Below are positions 26,754 to 35,926 of a stretch of DNA of 64,000 nt, piece by piece (the first letter of the stretch is position 1; every line of letters begins with the position of its first letter). The translations under genes were made by a program, and so were the position numbers. Where the stretch lies: contig JBGUOH010000003.1 of NCBI GenBank assembly GCA_045117995.1, forward strand, positions 1 through 64,000, written 5' to 3'. The notes beneath the pieces are model-generated. The model was not told the DNA's origin. It ran no database searches and saw only the letters and a program-made list of their open reading frames with translations. This DNA is from RUG14515 sp045117995 (GTDB taxonomy: Bacteria > Bacillota_I > Bacilli_A > RFN20 > CAG-826).

Positions 26754-27197
26754 ATGATCAAAGCAAATTTAGTTTTCGATGAAAAGAGCGTCTACACTTT
26801 GAATTCCTTACCAGCGGATGATGGTAAGATTATCTACGTTTTTAGAGATACCAGTGATTCAAATGATAGCAAATGGATAATTCATAAAGTCCTTTATATA
26901 GGCATATCAATTGATGCGAGCGGAAGATTAAACACATCTCACAACAAAATAGAACCTGCAAAAAAGTTACTTGCAAATGGCCATTTTTTAACGTTCGCTT
27001 ATTATAAGTTTGATAGTAATGTTTCCGAAAAAACAATGAGAGCAATCGAAAATGCCTTGATTTATTCCAATAAACCATGTTTGAACGACAACAATAAAGA
27101 CAATTATCATTTTGAAGAATATGGGAATATAGAGTTGCATTGCTTTGGGCATCGTTCAACAAAACTTATTAAAGATATTCAATTATTAAGTGAATAA
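26754..27197 (+). CDS. Stand-alone GIY-YIG-like domain protein
   Basis: 147 residues. The pattern fits the GIY-YIG nuclease fold: IIYVFRD..., then KVLYIGIS, RLNTSHNK, and a C-terminal acidic helix RAIENALIYSNKPCLND with a candidate catalytic Glu. Such small proteins cut DNA or are accessory to defence modules. It opens the defence island; RBS TTGGAGAT. Its target is unknown; the first Tyr of the canonical GIY motif is shifted (IIYV). Confidence 0.6.
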   Translation: MIKANLVFDEKSVYTLNSLPADDGKIIYVFRDTSDSNDSKWIIHKVLYIGISIDASGRLNTSHNKIEPAKKLLANGHFLTFAYYKFDSNVSEKTMRAIENALIYSNKPCLNDNNKDNYHFEEYGNIELHCFGHRSTKLIKDIQLLSE

Positions 27198-27223
27198 TAG
27201 TCAAACTATTTATTAAAAAGAAC

Positions 27224-28336
27224 ATGAATGGAAAATATACTGATTGGGGAATGACATATCAAAAACTTGTACTTATGTATTGTTTTATGAAATTGTCTAA
27301 TTCATACGATTCATTTCATTATGAAGGTGAAGATGATGTCGTTTGCATAAATTCACTAGACAACAGAAAATATCTAATTCAAGCAAAAACTGGAAAAATG
27401 ACTGACGAAGAAAAGAAAAACGTCATTTATAATTGGATTAAACTAGCACCAACCGGCAATGTAGCTTTCTCTATTTTTTCTGTCAAAGGTCACAGATTTG
27501 AATTGGAATCGATGAGAGGTGACATTTTGAATTCAATAGAATCAGCTTCCAGCGAACCAGATTCGAGCAATATCAAACAGGCTTATATCGCATGTACAAC
27601 AAGAGGTTTGTATGATAGAAACAAAGCCAACGAGTATTTTGATTTAATAAAAACAAACTTTGAATATCAAAACAAAGCAACCGATGATGTACTTTTTAAT
27701 GAGATTTTTAATTATTACAAGGCAAACAAAATTCACGATGATAAATATGTAGATAGCCAAATACAAAAACATATCGATTTAATTGTTGAGAAATATCTTA
27801 AGTTCTTATACGACAATAGTAAGTACTCTGCAAACTCTAACACGCCTATCGTGATATCTGCCAACCAAGTAGATCAGTGGATTGATATTGCAAAAAACAC
27901 ATATGGAATAAGTGGTTATAATGCCCGTTACATTGACATTAAAGAAAACTTTTCTCCTACTATCATCGATAGTAAGAGAGAAGTCTCTCAAATGAAGGAG
28001 TTGGGTCTCCAAGATAATTTAATTATTGGTTTCTTGATTGATGAGGAGTTTTATAAAGACTTTAGGCATTTTTATATGTCAAACGACTCAAGAGACATAG
28101 ATGCGTTAGAAGCAAAAGCCTTTGACAATTATGAGACAGCATCTATTGGGAATGATTTTAATAATCGCAATGCATGCCTCAATCTTTTCAAATCTGTCAT
28201 TGAAAAAATAATTGACGACCCTTTAATCAAAAATATGACCGACTCTCAATATTGCTCAAAGGGTTGCTATCTATATTTAACAAGCGATAATGCTGGTGCT
28301 GATATTCAAATAACTTGGATTAATCAAAATGAATAG
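27224..28336 (+). CDS. ABC-three-component effector with REase-like N-terminus
   Basis: 370 residues. The first ~100 resemble the PD-(D/E)xK nuclease of Cap4/DUF4297-type effectors: YQKLVLMYCF, then HYEGEDDVVCI and YLIQAKTGK (acidic pair followed by Q-x-K). The rest carries the likely system-specific C-terminal domain. It is translationally coupled to a small middle gene and an SMC-like ATPase, matching the three-gene ABC-3C layout described in comparative studies of conflict systems. Predicted to degrade nucleic acid on invasion. Confidence 0.65.
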   Translation: MNGKYTDWGMTYQKLVLMYCFMKLSNSYDSFHYEGEDDVVCINSLDNRKYLIQAKTGKMTDEEKKNVIYNWIKLAPTGNVAFSIFSVKGHRFELESMRGDILNSIESASSEPDSSNIKQAYIACTTRGLYDRNKANEYFDLIKTNFEYQNKATDDVLFNEIFNYYKANKIHDDKYVDSQIQKHIDLIVEKYLKFLYDNSKYSANSNTPIVISANQVDQWIDIAKNTYGISGYNARYIDIKENFSPTIIDSKREVSQMKELGLQDNLIIGFLIDEEFYKDFRHFYMSNDSRDIDALEAKAFDNYETASIGNDFNNRNACLNLFKSVIEKIIDDPLIKNMTDSQYCSKGCYLYLTSDNAGADIQITWINQNE

Positions 28337-28721
28337 ACTTAAAATAGCAAACAAATCAAAATGTTATGTGATTATTTGCAAGCTTCTTCAAGAGTTCGAT
28401 TCGGTTGATGCTTTTAAAATTTGTCTTATTACATCTGCGTTGTTAAATAAAGGTGAAAAAAACATACAGAACATAAGTTATTTTTTCGAAGCGTTTGCTA
28501 CCGATATTTGCTTGAATAAAAGCAATTTGACTAGAGTTGTTGATAGCATCGATTATCTTAAAAAATGTGGTGTTGTTGAGATTATTAACAATCAAGTTTT
28601 ATTGACTAAACAAACAAGCGTTGAAAGTTTTGACTTATCAACAAAAGAAAAAGAATTACTTTTACAGCTAATAAATATGAAAAAAAATACAATGATGAGG
28701 TTTGTTGCACAATATGTTTAG
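28329..28721 (+). CDS. ABC-three-component middle component
   Basis: A 130-residue, mostly helical protein, probably a winged-helix-like fold (VVDSIDYLKKCGVVEIINNQVLLT resembles a wHTH wing). It overlaps both neighbours by 8 nt. Small middle proteins between effector and ATPase are the defining feature of ABC-3C systems. Assignment is by context and size, since no catalytic motif is present. Confidence 0.6.
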   Translation: MNRLKIANKSKCYVIICKLLQEFDSVDAFKICLITSALLNKGEKNIQNISYFFEAFATDICLNKSNLTRVVDSIDYLKKCGVVEIINNQVLLTKQTSVESFDLSTKEKELLLQLINMKKNTMMRFVAQYV

Positions 28722-30426
28722 ATTAAACGAACTAGCCATTTATTCCAATGGTGTCGAACAAAAAAAGATAGCTTTCGGTAGTATTACATACATCTACGGC
28801 GATAATAAAAGAGGTAAGACTTTAATTTTAAGACTTATTGATTTTGTGCTATCATCTTCAGACAATTTTTTGGTTAACAATCCTCAAGGACTTGAGGGAA
28901 TTGATGCCGCCAGTTTAGATGTACAAACAGATAATGGAAAGATTGTTTTTTTGAGAAACATAGCGAACAGCTTTTTCTATAAACTTGATGGTGGCGATTT
29001 TCTACAAGTCCAAAAAGAGAATTATGACAACATGATAAGCAGCTTTTTATGTAAGCCAGCAAACGAAACTCTGGAGAACTATAAGAAGATTTTTGGTGAA
29101 AGGTTATCTTTTAGAGCATTAACTTTTATTAATTTCTTAGAAGAAAATGGCATTGGAAATTTGGCTAGAGTCTTTACGGCAACGAGCCAGATTAAACATT
29201 TTTATAGGGCTCCTGAAATTTTTCAATTTGCATTCGAACAAGAAAAAGTAAAAAGATTGATAGATTTAGAAAAACAATTAGAAACAAAAGAAAAGGAACT
29301 AAAGACCGTTTCTAGAAAGTCTATTGAATTGGATTTCTACACAACAAGTTTACAATCGCTGTTTAGAAAATATAGTATTTCTTATTCAAATGAAATGTCC
29401 CAAAATCTTGTGAGAATCAAAGAATTCAGCAATACTTTTAGTTCTCCTTCTAAATCTAGTGATGATGATCTTAATTATCTTTTGTTTCAATCGAACGAAT
29501 TAAGCAATCAAATCAGAGCTCAAAAAGAGTTAGAAAATCAATCTAATAAAATTGTCGGTCGCATGGAGAAATTTGGCGTTTTGGCCGAAGATATAAAAAA
29601 TATTTTTGAAGGTTCTCAATATGCATCTGATTACTTAGCTGAAATTGATAAAATATTAAAAGAAGATGATTATTCGAAGACAATTCTTTCGCTAAAAGAT
29701 TACAATGAGACAATTAAGTCATTAAAAAAAGCAAAAAAAGAATTTGATGAGAGAATACAGACTATTAGGAACAACTTGTCAGATAAAACGGTCGAAGAAA
29801 AAAGGCTCGATGTATCAGTAATGATTGATTTGTGTAAAAGAATTGAATCACAACCAAAGATTAATGATTCTAAAGTTATCGAATCAGAGATGGCAAGCAT
29901 TAAAGAAAGAATTAAGAGCACCAAAAAAGAAATACGATCTGCTTTTGAAACGCTTAATAGTTCAATCACAACCAAGTATATTAATACCAATAATAGCGTT
30001 TTAATTGATGAAGAAAAATCCAAAAGTCATTTTAAGATTGTTTTTGATTATAAAACGATTTCTTCTTATGGCGAGTATCGCGATTCTGATAATAGAACAA
30101 AAACTTTTTTGCCAGGAAGTTCTGCGAAAATGGCTTATTGGCAATTGTGTATTTATTTAGAAACTATAAAGTATTTCAAAAACAATCTCCCACAAATGCC
30201 ATTATTGAATTTACTAGTGGCAGACGGGGTAAATCAACCGTTTGATGATATCGGAGATAAAGAGAATTATTTAACAGCTTTAAATAGTATTATTCAGTCT
30301 TGTGAAGAATTTGGTCTTCAAGCAATTATCATTTCGACCGATAAAACAGACGAAATTGAAAGAAAGATGAACGAAGTAGGGGTCTTTTACGATATTGGCA
30401 CAGGATTGAACCCACTTCACAAGTAG
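28714..30426 (+). CDS. ABC-three-component SMC-like ATPase
   Basis: 570 residues. Walker A YGDNKRGKT near residues 29-37; a long charged coiled-coil region about 180-430; C-terminal FLPGSSAKMAYWQLCIYL (signature-like) and LLNLLVADGVNQPF in the Walker B/D-loop position. Such RecN/SMC-type ATPases sense foreign DNA or its replication. ATG 28714 is chosen over TTG 28702, which is too close to GAGG. Confidence 0.75.
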   Translation: MFRLNELAIYSNGVEQKKIAFGSITYIYGDNKRGKTLILRLIDFVLSSSDNFLVNNPQGLEGIDAASLDVQTDNGKIVFLRNIANSFFYKLDGGDFLQVQKENYDNMISSFLCKPANETLENYKKIFGERLSFRALTFINFLEENGIGNLARVFTATSQIKHFYRAPEIFQFAFEQEKVKRLIDLEKQLETKEKELKTVSRKSIELDFYTTSLQSLFRKYSISYSNEMSQNLVRIKEFSNTFSSPSKSSDDDLNYLLFQSNELSNQIRAQKELENQSNKIVGRMEKFGVLAEDIKNIFEGSQYASDYLAEIDKILKEDDYSKTILSLKDYNETIKSLKKAKKEFDERIQTIRNNLSDKTVEEKRLDVSVMIDLCKRIESQPKINDSKVIESEMASIKERIKSTKKEIRSAFETLNSSITTKYINTNNSVLIDEEKSKSHFKIVFDYKTISSYGEYRDSDNRTKTFLPGSSAKMAYWQLCIYLETIKYFKNNLPQMPLLNLLVADGVNQPFDDIGDKENYLTALNSIIQSCEEFGLQAIIISTDKTDEIERKMNEVGVFYDIGTGLNPLHK

Positions 30427-30428
30427 CA

Positions 30429-31070
30429 ATGACCCCCAAACTTCTTCCTTACAATTCATATCATGAAGCTCGTGCTAGAGCGAACAAATTGATACGTGAT
30501 GTAAGAAAGCACAAGAAGATTCATAAGCTATATAAGTTTAATACCAAACTAATTGGTTCTCAAAAACGCAGATGTGTTATCCAAGATAGCAATGGTAAAT
30601 ATGATTTAGATTACCAAATAGTGCTAACACATAACTGTAAAGGTGGTCTTAAACCCACTGATATTAAGAAAGCCTTTTTAAGAGCGTTTACCGATTGCGC
30701 TAATAAGAATGAGAAGGTGGAAGATTCCACAACAGTGGTGACCGTTAGGTGTTCTAAAAGCAATAATAAGTTTGATGCAGATTTAGAAAAGTTCTCTTTT
30801 GATTTTGTTATTATTGATCATACTGAATCATTAAGAATCAGAAGAAACGGAAAAGACCAATATACTTGGGTTGAACTTCCTAGTAAGAACACTTATATTT
30901 ATGAAAGATTTAATAGATTAGACGGGAACACTCAAAGGCAATTATTGGAAGAGTTTGTTATTCCTCTTGTTATAAAGGAAAAGAATAAAGAAGAAAATAT
31001 AAGAAAACCTACTATTGATATATTTTATGAAGGAGTTAATAATTTCTATAGAAACCACAATTTGAAATGA
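30429..31070 (+). CDS. Predicted polymerase-beta-fold nucleotidyltransferase
   Basis: 213 residues. The residues expected of this fold are present in order: G43-S44 (IGSQKRR), D59-x-D61 (YDLDYQI) and D125 (FSFDFVIID). This fits minimal or CD-NTase-like nucleotidyltransferases. It overlaps the next gene by ATGA, and that gene encodes a HEPN protein, recalling MNT/HEPN toxin-antitoxin pairs, where the transferase modifies and silences the HEPN RNase. At 213 residues it is longer than the typical ~100-150-residue MNT antitoxin. Assigned by motif only. Confidence 0.6.
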   Translation: MTPKLLPYNSYHEARARANKLIRDVRKHKKIHKLYKFNTKLIGSQKRRCVIQDSNGKYDLDYQIVLTHNCKGGLKPTDIKKAFLRAFTDCANKNEKVEDSTTVVTVRCSKSNNKFDADLEKFSFDFVIIDHTESLRIRRNGKDQYTWVELPSKNTYIYERFNRLDGNTQRQLLEEFVIPLVIKEKNKEENIRKPTIDIFYEGVNNFYRNHNLK

Positions 31071-31738
31071 ACGTAGAAGAGCTATTTAATCGTATTAATT
31101 TTAAAGATGATAATGAGCGCTGCGAAGCGCTTTTTTACGTTAATATGAAGGGAATATGTTTACATTCCTTAATAGTGGATTACTTATTAAAAGATAGTAA
31201 TAAAACTAAAGTAAGTTGGAAACAAGTATCTGATGAATTAAGAAACGATAAAGGATTAAGAAATACTTTATACATTTATTTAGCAACATTAGAAGAATGC
31301 ATAAGAGCGTACATATCTAACAAATACCAAGATATTACAAACCAGCCTTTTTGGATAAATGGCAAAGGAGAGCGTAATTCTATAAAAGACAAAATAAATA
31401 AAAATGTACCTTTATTTGAAATTCTACAGGAAGTAGATTTTGGAACTCTAATTAAACAAGTTCAGAATTTACCACAATCTGATATAAAAGAATTATTTGG
31501 TGATGTGGCCACTGATGAAAATTTGCAAGCAATTAAAGAGTTAAGAAACTGTATTGGACATCATAAGTTTTTAAAGGCATATGAATTTAAAATGTGTATG
31601 GTTAATGGAAACAAATCTAATTCCCTAGAAAACAATATTAAAAATCTAATACAACTATTGCCAGAAAGATATAGATATGGAAAGAATGGAGATGGTGGTA
31701 TTATCGTGGATATGCGTTGCCATCGTGTCAATATATGA
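31067..31738 (+). CDS. HEPN-motif protein, partner of the nucleotidyltransferase
   Basis: 223 residues, helical. The segment LRNCIGHH contains R160-x4-H165, the HEPN RNase motif, placed in the C-terminal third as in Abi-type and Abi_2-like proteins. No membrane segment. It starts within the stop of the nucleotidyltransferase gene, so the two are coupled. Probable role: RNA-cleaving toxin or abortive-infection effector. Confidence 0.62.
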   Translation: MNVEELFNRINFKDDNERCEALFYVNMKGICLHSLIVDYLLKDSNKTKVSWKQVSDELRNDKGLRNTLYIYLATLEECIRAYISNKYQDITNQPFWINGKGERNSIKDKINKNVPLFEILQEVDFGTLIKQVQNLPQSDIKELFGDVATDENLQAIKELRNCIGHHKFLKAYEFKMCMVNGNKSNSLENNIKNLIQLLPERYRYGKNGDGGIIVDMRCHRVNI

Positions 31739-31768
31739 ATGGAAATGTTTTAGAAGCGAGGAATCAAA

Positions 31769-32398
31769 ATGAATATTGAGTCTCTAAAGGAACATTTTAA
31801 TTACTATTTAGAAAACGAAAGAGTGTTTTTGGATACAGAGCGTTACGCCTATTTTTCAAAGAGATGTAAAGGAACATATTCATATCTCTATTCGAATTTG
31901 CTCATGAGTATCTGCAGTGATTTTGAGTCTTTGTATAGGTCTTTTTATGGTAAAAGCGAAAACGATGAAATAAAGATTGACGATATGATTGCAAATATTA
32001 AAAGTGACTCAAATATTAATTCGGTTTTAGATGAGATTATTATATTAAAGGGCTCAGATTATGGACCGATACAACCTTTTAAGATTACAACTAACCCAAA
32101 GAATAATAAGAGCTACTTTGATTGGTGGCGTTGTAATAATATGATTAAGCACAATAAGATAAATAAATTATTCCATGCTAATCAGGAAACCATTATAAAA
32201 GCGTTAGGTGCGTTATATACTTTTAGCGTTTATATTTTGCATACAATGAAAGAAGAAAATGACGGCATAGATATTTTTTTGAATGATAGAGGAACGTTCA
32301 AACTTGATAAGTTACATTTCTCAACGCATTCAATCAAAGATGGCGGAATTATTGCATCATACGATGACGTTTTATCCATACTTACTGATGATGATTAA
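31769..32398 (+). CDS. HEPN-motif protein upstream of helicase-TIR
   Basis: 209 residues. DWWRCNNMIKHNKI carries R121-x6-H128, a HEPN-type motif followed by a long amphipathic helix. RBS GAGG at 31757-31760. It ends 37 nt before the helicase-TIR gene and is probably co-transcribed with it. No clear similarity to the HEPN protein at 31067-31738 beyond the motif. Confidence 0.55.
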   Translation: MNIESLKEHFNYYLENERVFLDTERYAYFSKRCKGTYSYLYSNLLMSICSDFESLYRSFYGKSENDEIKIDDMIANIKSDSNINSVLDEIIILKGSDYGPIQPFKITTNPKNNKSYFDWWRCNNMIKHNKINKLFHANQETIIKALGALYTFSVYILHTMKEENDGIDIFLNDRGTFKLDKLHFSTHSIKDGGIIASYDDVLSILTDDD

Positions 32399-32435
32399 TG
32401 ATTCTAAAAATAAGCATAAAGGAACTGATATCAAG

Positions 32436-34721
32436 ATGGAAATTAACTATAAAGAATTAATCAAAAGATCTCATTCGTTTAGAAAAGACGAATACATCGA
32501 TTATTTTTTTAAAAATATAGTTGGAACGGATGAGAAACCTATCTATTGCAAAGAAAACGATTCCACTAAAGATTATTTTGACATAGCGATTGTTAAAAAC
32601 TATAAAGAAAAGAAGAGTAAAGTAGGCAATTCTTACATAGGAAAGTATTGGCGCACTTGTATTTTTTACTGCATTGATAAGGAAGACGCATACGAATACT
32701 TAAACACTTCGAACAAAAAGGGCTATTCAATAGATGATGGTATAATTTCTTGGGACACTACTATTGATTTTAAGAAAGAGATGATAAATGAAAGAAGTGC
32801 TAAATCGGTAAATTTTAATGTTCTAAAATATTATACAAAAGCTAGATCATCATGGTTTGTTAATTCATATGTTTATTTTGTGTTAATAATATGTGATAAG
32901 ACATCACCAATTAGTTCAAAGGATTTCTATATTCACTATTGGAACAGAAAATATGCTTTTAAATCAGGGAGTAAATCATCACTTTTTGGAAAGAGTAAAA
33001 AGATTGTATTTGTTGAAGATGTTTTGAAGGAATTAGAACTTATTAAAGACAAAAATAAAGATTCTATCGATTGTGTAAGAACCTTTTTCGGAGATTTAAA
33101 TTTCTTTCCTGAAAACGAAGAAGCTTTTACTGATATCAAAAAAGATATAGATTCAGGAATTCCATATATAATTTGTCAAGGAGCAGCAAGAACGGGGAAA
33201 ACTATCTTGGCATTTAGATTATTGCGGGAATATCCAGATTTTAAATTATTATTAATGAATTACAACTTTTATGTTTCGCTAAAAGACGCTTTCGGCGTTA
33301 TTGGGCAACCTTTTCCAAGTGATAGGATTTTTCATCACGATTTAAAACATAAGGGTAATGGCTGTTGGATTAGTGGTTCAGAGAAAAAATATTTAAATAT
33401 GAATATATCTCGTCTTATTGTGGATGAAGCTCAAAGATTGGGAACAATGGATGAGGCCAGAACTTTTCATGGGCGTTATTTATCTCGTCTAGATTCTATT
33501 AAAACAATTGTCGACTGCGATGACCACATTCAAACGATATTCTTTGGTGACGATTCTCAAATGCTAAATCCTAAATACGATAAAGGTATTCATACAATCA
33601 AAGAGGCAATTGGTGAAAATGATTACCGTGAGTATTATTTCTCTTCACCGCTAGGCATACCACAAGAGCTTTTAAGAAATATTCAGTTTTTACTCAACTT
33701 TGAAAATTCTGAGCCATACGCTCTAAATAATTTTTCTATTAGTGTAGAAAAGAACTCTATAGATTTTATTAATCACTATTTAAATGATGGGCAAACCAAA
33801 AAGCATCTAATAGTTCCAATTATTGGTGATATAAAAATGGATGATATCGAAATCGGAGGGATTAACTTCAAAAATTTAAAGAGCACTAATTCCTCAAAAT
33901 ATCTTTTTAATAGTGAGATACAAAACCAATATTTTTTAACGGCCTATTCCGTTATTTCTAGAGAAATTGAATCTGTCTATATTTATATACCGAAATATAT
34001 TTACTTAGATGACAAAGGGATAATTCAGTCATTTAATGGTCAAAGTAATAGCTTTTTAATGAAACATTTATACACGATTATGACGCGAGCAACAATGTCG
34101 CTTGTTATTTGCTGCGAAGATGAAAAGTTGGCAGATTATTTTAATGAAAGAATCATGGCGATGAAATCTGTGATTAAAAGTGAAGAAACTGACGAAACAT
34201 TTACTTTTGATTACGATGTATTCATTGCCTATTTTGGGACCAATAGACCTGACGGTACTTACGAGGAAGCAAAAGCTGTGTGCGATCTGTTGAAAGAAAA
34301 AGGACTAAAAGTATTTTTAAATAACTATTCTTTTATTAGCGAGGATAACAATTTGATGTTTACTGAGACATGGCATGCTCTAAGTAGAAGTGAAACAATG
34401 GTTTTTGTGTTTAATGAAAATGTAGATAAAGACAATCGTGGATTAATCATTAGAGAATTACCAGACGGTAGTGTAAGTCAAATTTACCGGGAATTATCTG
34501 AATTCCAAAATATGATCGATAATGGATTTAGAAAAGCAAAATATGATGCAAAATTCTTTTATTCAGGCCAAACGCTAACTAAATTTAATGTTTATCCTTT
34601 TCTAAATAAATATTATCCGCCTCTTACTCACGGCAATTCAGATTGTTGTTTTTTAAATAACGAAGAATTGCTAAATTGGCTTAAAATAAGATTTCCATTT
34701 AGAATTGAAGATGATGACTAA
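32436..34721 (+). CDS. DUF2075-like SF1 helicase with C-terminal TIR domain
   Basis: 761 residues. The N-terminal ~230 have no recognised motif. The helicase core has Walker A GAARTGKT near 248, Walker B RLIVDEAQR near 326, FFGDDSQML (motif III) and a C-terminal LYTIMTRATMSLVIC (motif VI-like). From about 592 a TIR domain follows: YDVFIAYFGTNRPDG, GLKVFLNNY, and IYRELSEF, whose Glu is the likely NADase residue. This couples nucleic-acid sensing to NAD+ depletion. The frame is open back to 32283, but ATG 32436 has AAAGGA upstream. Confidence 0.8.
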   Translation: MEINYKELIKRSHSFRKDEYIDYFFKNIVGTDEKPIYCKENDSTKDYFDIAIVKNYKEKKSKVGNSYIGKYWRTCIFYCIDKEDAYEYLNTSNKKGYSIDDGIISWDTTIDFKKEMINERSAKSVNFNVLKYYTKARSSWFVNSYVYFVLIICDKTSPISSKDFYIHYWNRKYAFKSGSKSSLFGKSKKIVFVEDVLKELELIKDKNKDSIDCVRTFFGDLNFFPENEEAFTDIKKDIDSGIPYIICQGAARTGKTILAFRLLREYPDFKLLLMNYNFYVSLKDAFGVIGQPFPSDRIFHHDLKHKGNGCWISGSEKKYLNMNISRLIVDEAQRLGTMDEARTFHGRYLSRLDSIKTIVDCDDHIQTIFFGDDSQMLNPKYDKGIHTIKEAIGENDYREYYFSSPLGIPQELLRNIQFLLNFENSEPYALNNFSISVEKNSIDFINHYLNDGQTKKHLIVPIIGDIKMDDIEIGGINFKNLKSTNSSKYLFNSEIQNQYFLTAYSVISREIESVYIYIPKYIYLDDKGIIQSFNGQSNSFLMKHLYTIMTRATMSLVICCEDEKLADYFNERIMAMKSVIKSEETDETFTFDYDVFIAYFGTNRPDGTYEEAKAVCDLLKEKGLKVFLNNYSFISEDNNLMFTETWHALSRSETMVFVFNENVDKDNRGLIIRELPDGSVSQIYRELSEFQNMIDNGFRKAKYDAKFFYSGQTLTKFNVYPFLNKYYPPLTHGNSDCCFLNNEELLNWLKIRFPFRIEDDD

Positions 34722-34740
34722 ACAACCATATGGATTGGAT

Positions 34741-34790
34741 GAAAGAATGCACATCTGGTGATTATCAAAAGTATTATGAAAGAATGCACA
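34741..34790 (+). repeat. 13-bp direct repeat
   Basis: GAAAGAATGCACA occurs at 34741-34753 and at 34778-34790. It lies in the non-coding tail after the helicase-TIR gene. A 23-codon frame (34730-34801) crosses it but has no recognisable product. Confidence 0.5.
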
Positions 34791-34883
34791 AAGATGGATA
34801 GTATACGAGAAACTATTTTAAAAGTAATTAAAAATTACTAGTAGACATTTGAACACTGTGATGTGCGCGAAAAGACATCTTTG

Positions 34884-35009
34884 CTATTTAAATGGCGTAT
34901 ATGTGCATATAAGCAAAGCCCGTTTTCTAAACCTCTCAAAATTGTGATATCCATAAGCAGATTTAAGAATAGCTTTTAGCTTATTATTGAGGTCTTTTCT
35001 ATTGCTATT
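34884..35009 (-). pseudogene. Remnant of an ISL3-family transposase C-terminus
   Basis: Minus-strand translation gives 41 residues ending at a stop: NSNRKDLNNKLKAILKSAYG, then YHNFERFRKRALLICTYTPFK. This matches the conserved end of ISL3 transposases (N-KiK..rrAYGYrnFenFr.R.LL). Upstream on the minus strand the frame is broken by a stop, so only the tail remains. It occupies the 410-bp gap 34722-35131, which has no other gene apart from the short repeat. Confidence 0.75.
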
Positions 35010-35131
35010 GTCCGAAAGCTTTCAAATATTGAGTGGTTGCCTGTTTTTGAATGACTATATTAAAATTGAAAGGCAGTTATTATACGCACGTTAGTAAATG
35101 ATAATATAGTATCGTATTCATATAACTCATT

Positions 35132-35701
35132 ATGTGTAGCAAAAGAAGAATAAAAGAACTAGCGGATAAGTATTCTCCTCTTATTAGTTGGATAATAGAG
35201 TCTAACCAAATATATTTAGATATTAATGGTCCTATTAGGTGGGGTTTTAATTGGGATGATGATGTTAGAATAACTGCTACTACAAATAGAAAGATAAGTA
35301 TTATTTTAGTTAACCTTGCTTTTGTGGATGAACAATACCGCAACAAAGAATTGTTTGTAATTGAATATTTTCTTCTTCATGAAATGAGACATATCTATCA
35401 GCATATTCAAATAGCCAAATATAGAGAAGGCAAAAATGATGTTGGTAATCAATATATAGAAAAATGGATTAAAGAAAACGAAAACTATGAACAATCTGTT
35501 GATAAAGGCGGTAGAGAAAACATTAATTATCCAAAACAAGATTGTGAGTTAGATGCATACGCATTTGCATACACTGTGATGCATTATAAATATCATGGGA
35601 TATATGATCATTTCTTATATGTTCCGGAAATATACAAGAACGAATTGAGAGAAGATTTTGAAAAAGCTTTAAAAGAGTTTATTAAGTATCTAAAAGGTTG
35701 A
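35132..35701 (+). CDS. HExxH zinc-peptidase-like protein
   Basis: 189 residues. LLHEMRHIYQH supplies a HExxH zinc motif and CELDAYAFAY provides the downstream Glu, the layout of ImmA/IrrE-like minigluzincins. No signal peptide or membrane segment. No Shine-Dalgarno is visible before ATG 35132. It is alone in its transcription unit between the transposase remnant and the 1216-residue gene. Substrate unknown. Confidence 0.6.
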   Translation: MCSKRRIKELADKYSPLISWIIESNQIYLDINGPIRWGFNWDDDVRITATTNRKISIILVNLAFVDEQYRNKELFVIEYFLLHEMRHIYQHIQIAKYREGKNDVGNQYIEKWIKENENYEQSVDKGGRENINYPKQDCELDAYAFAYTVMHYKYHGIYDHFLYVPEIYKNELREDFEKALKEFIKYLKG

Positions 35702-35752
35702 TTGCATATCTTAAAAAAGATGTTAAAATCCACTGTGAAAAGTTCTTCTTGT

Positions 35753-35774
35753 AATCCATTGCGAGATGGATTTT
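35753..35774 (+). terminator. Weak hairpin after the zinc-peptidase gene
   Basis: AATCCAT at 35753-35759 pairs with ATGGATT at 35766-35772, then TTTT. The stem is only 7 bp and the T run short. The rest of 35702-35889 shows only a GGGG/CCCC inverted pair near 35811-35833. Confidence 0.35.
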
Positions 35775-35889
35775 GATGCTTGTCAACTATATGAATCTGT
35801 TGAATGAAGTGGGGTTTTAAAAATCTTGACCCCAATTAACTTAATAGAACCTCTAAAATATAATTTTTATCATTGCCCAAAGTAATATG

Positions 35890-35918
35890 TTACTTACTCT
35901 TTGTATTTTTTTTATAAA
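35890..35918 (+). promoter_or_regulatory. Promoter with near-leaderless start
   Basis: TTACTT at 35890-35895 and TATAAA at 35913-35918, 17-nt spacer. The expected start is within a few bases of ATG 35927 and no Shine-Dalgarno is present, so translation is probably leaderless, as for the gene at 317. Confidence 0.45.
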
Positions 35919-35926
35919 ATAGAGTT

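Noticed and set aside
32283..32435. N-terminal extension of the helicase-TIR protein
   Set aside because: It overlaps the HEPN gene in another frame; AAAGGA before ATG 32436 gives a better start.
34730..34801. 23-codon frame after the helicase-TIR gene
   Set aside because: Too short, no ribosome binding site and no homology that I can recognise.
35608..35835. 75-codon open frame on the minus strand after the zinc-peptidase gene
   Set aside because: It overlaps the end of that gene and I recognise nothing in its translation; considered as a possible transposase scrap but not supported.
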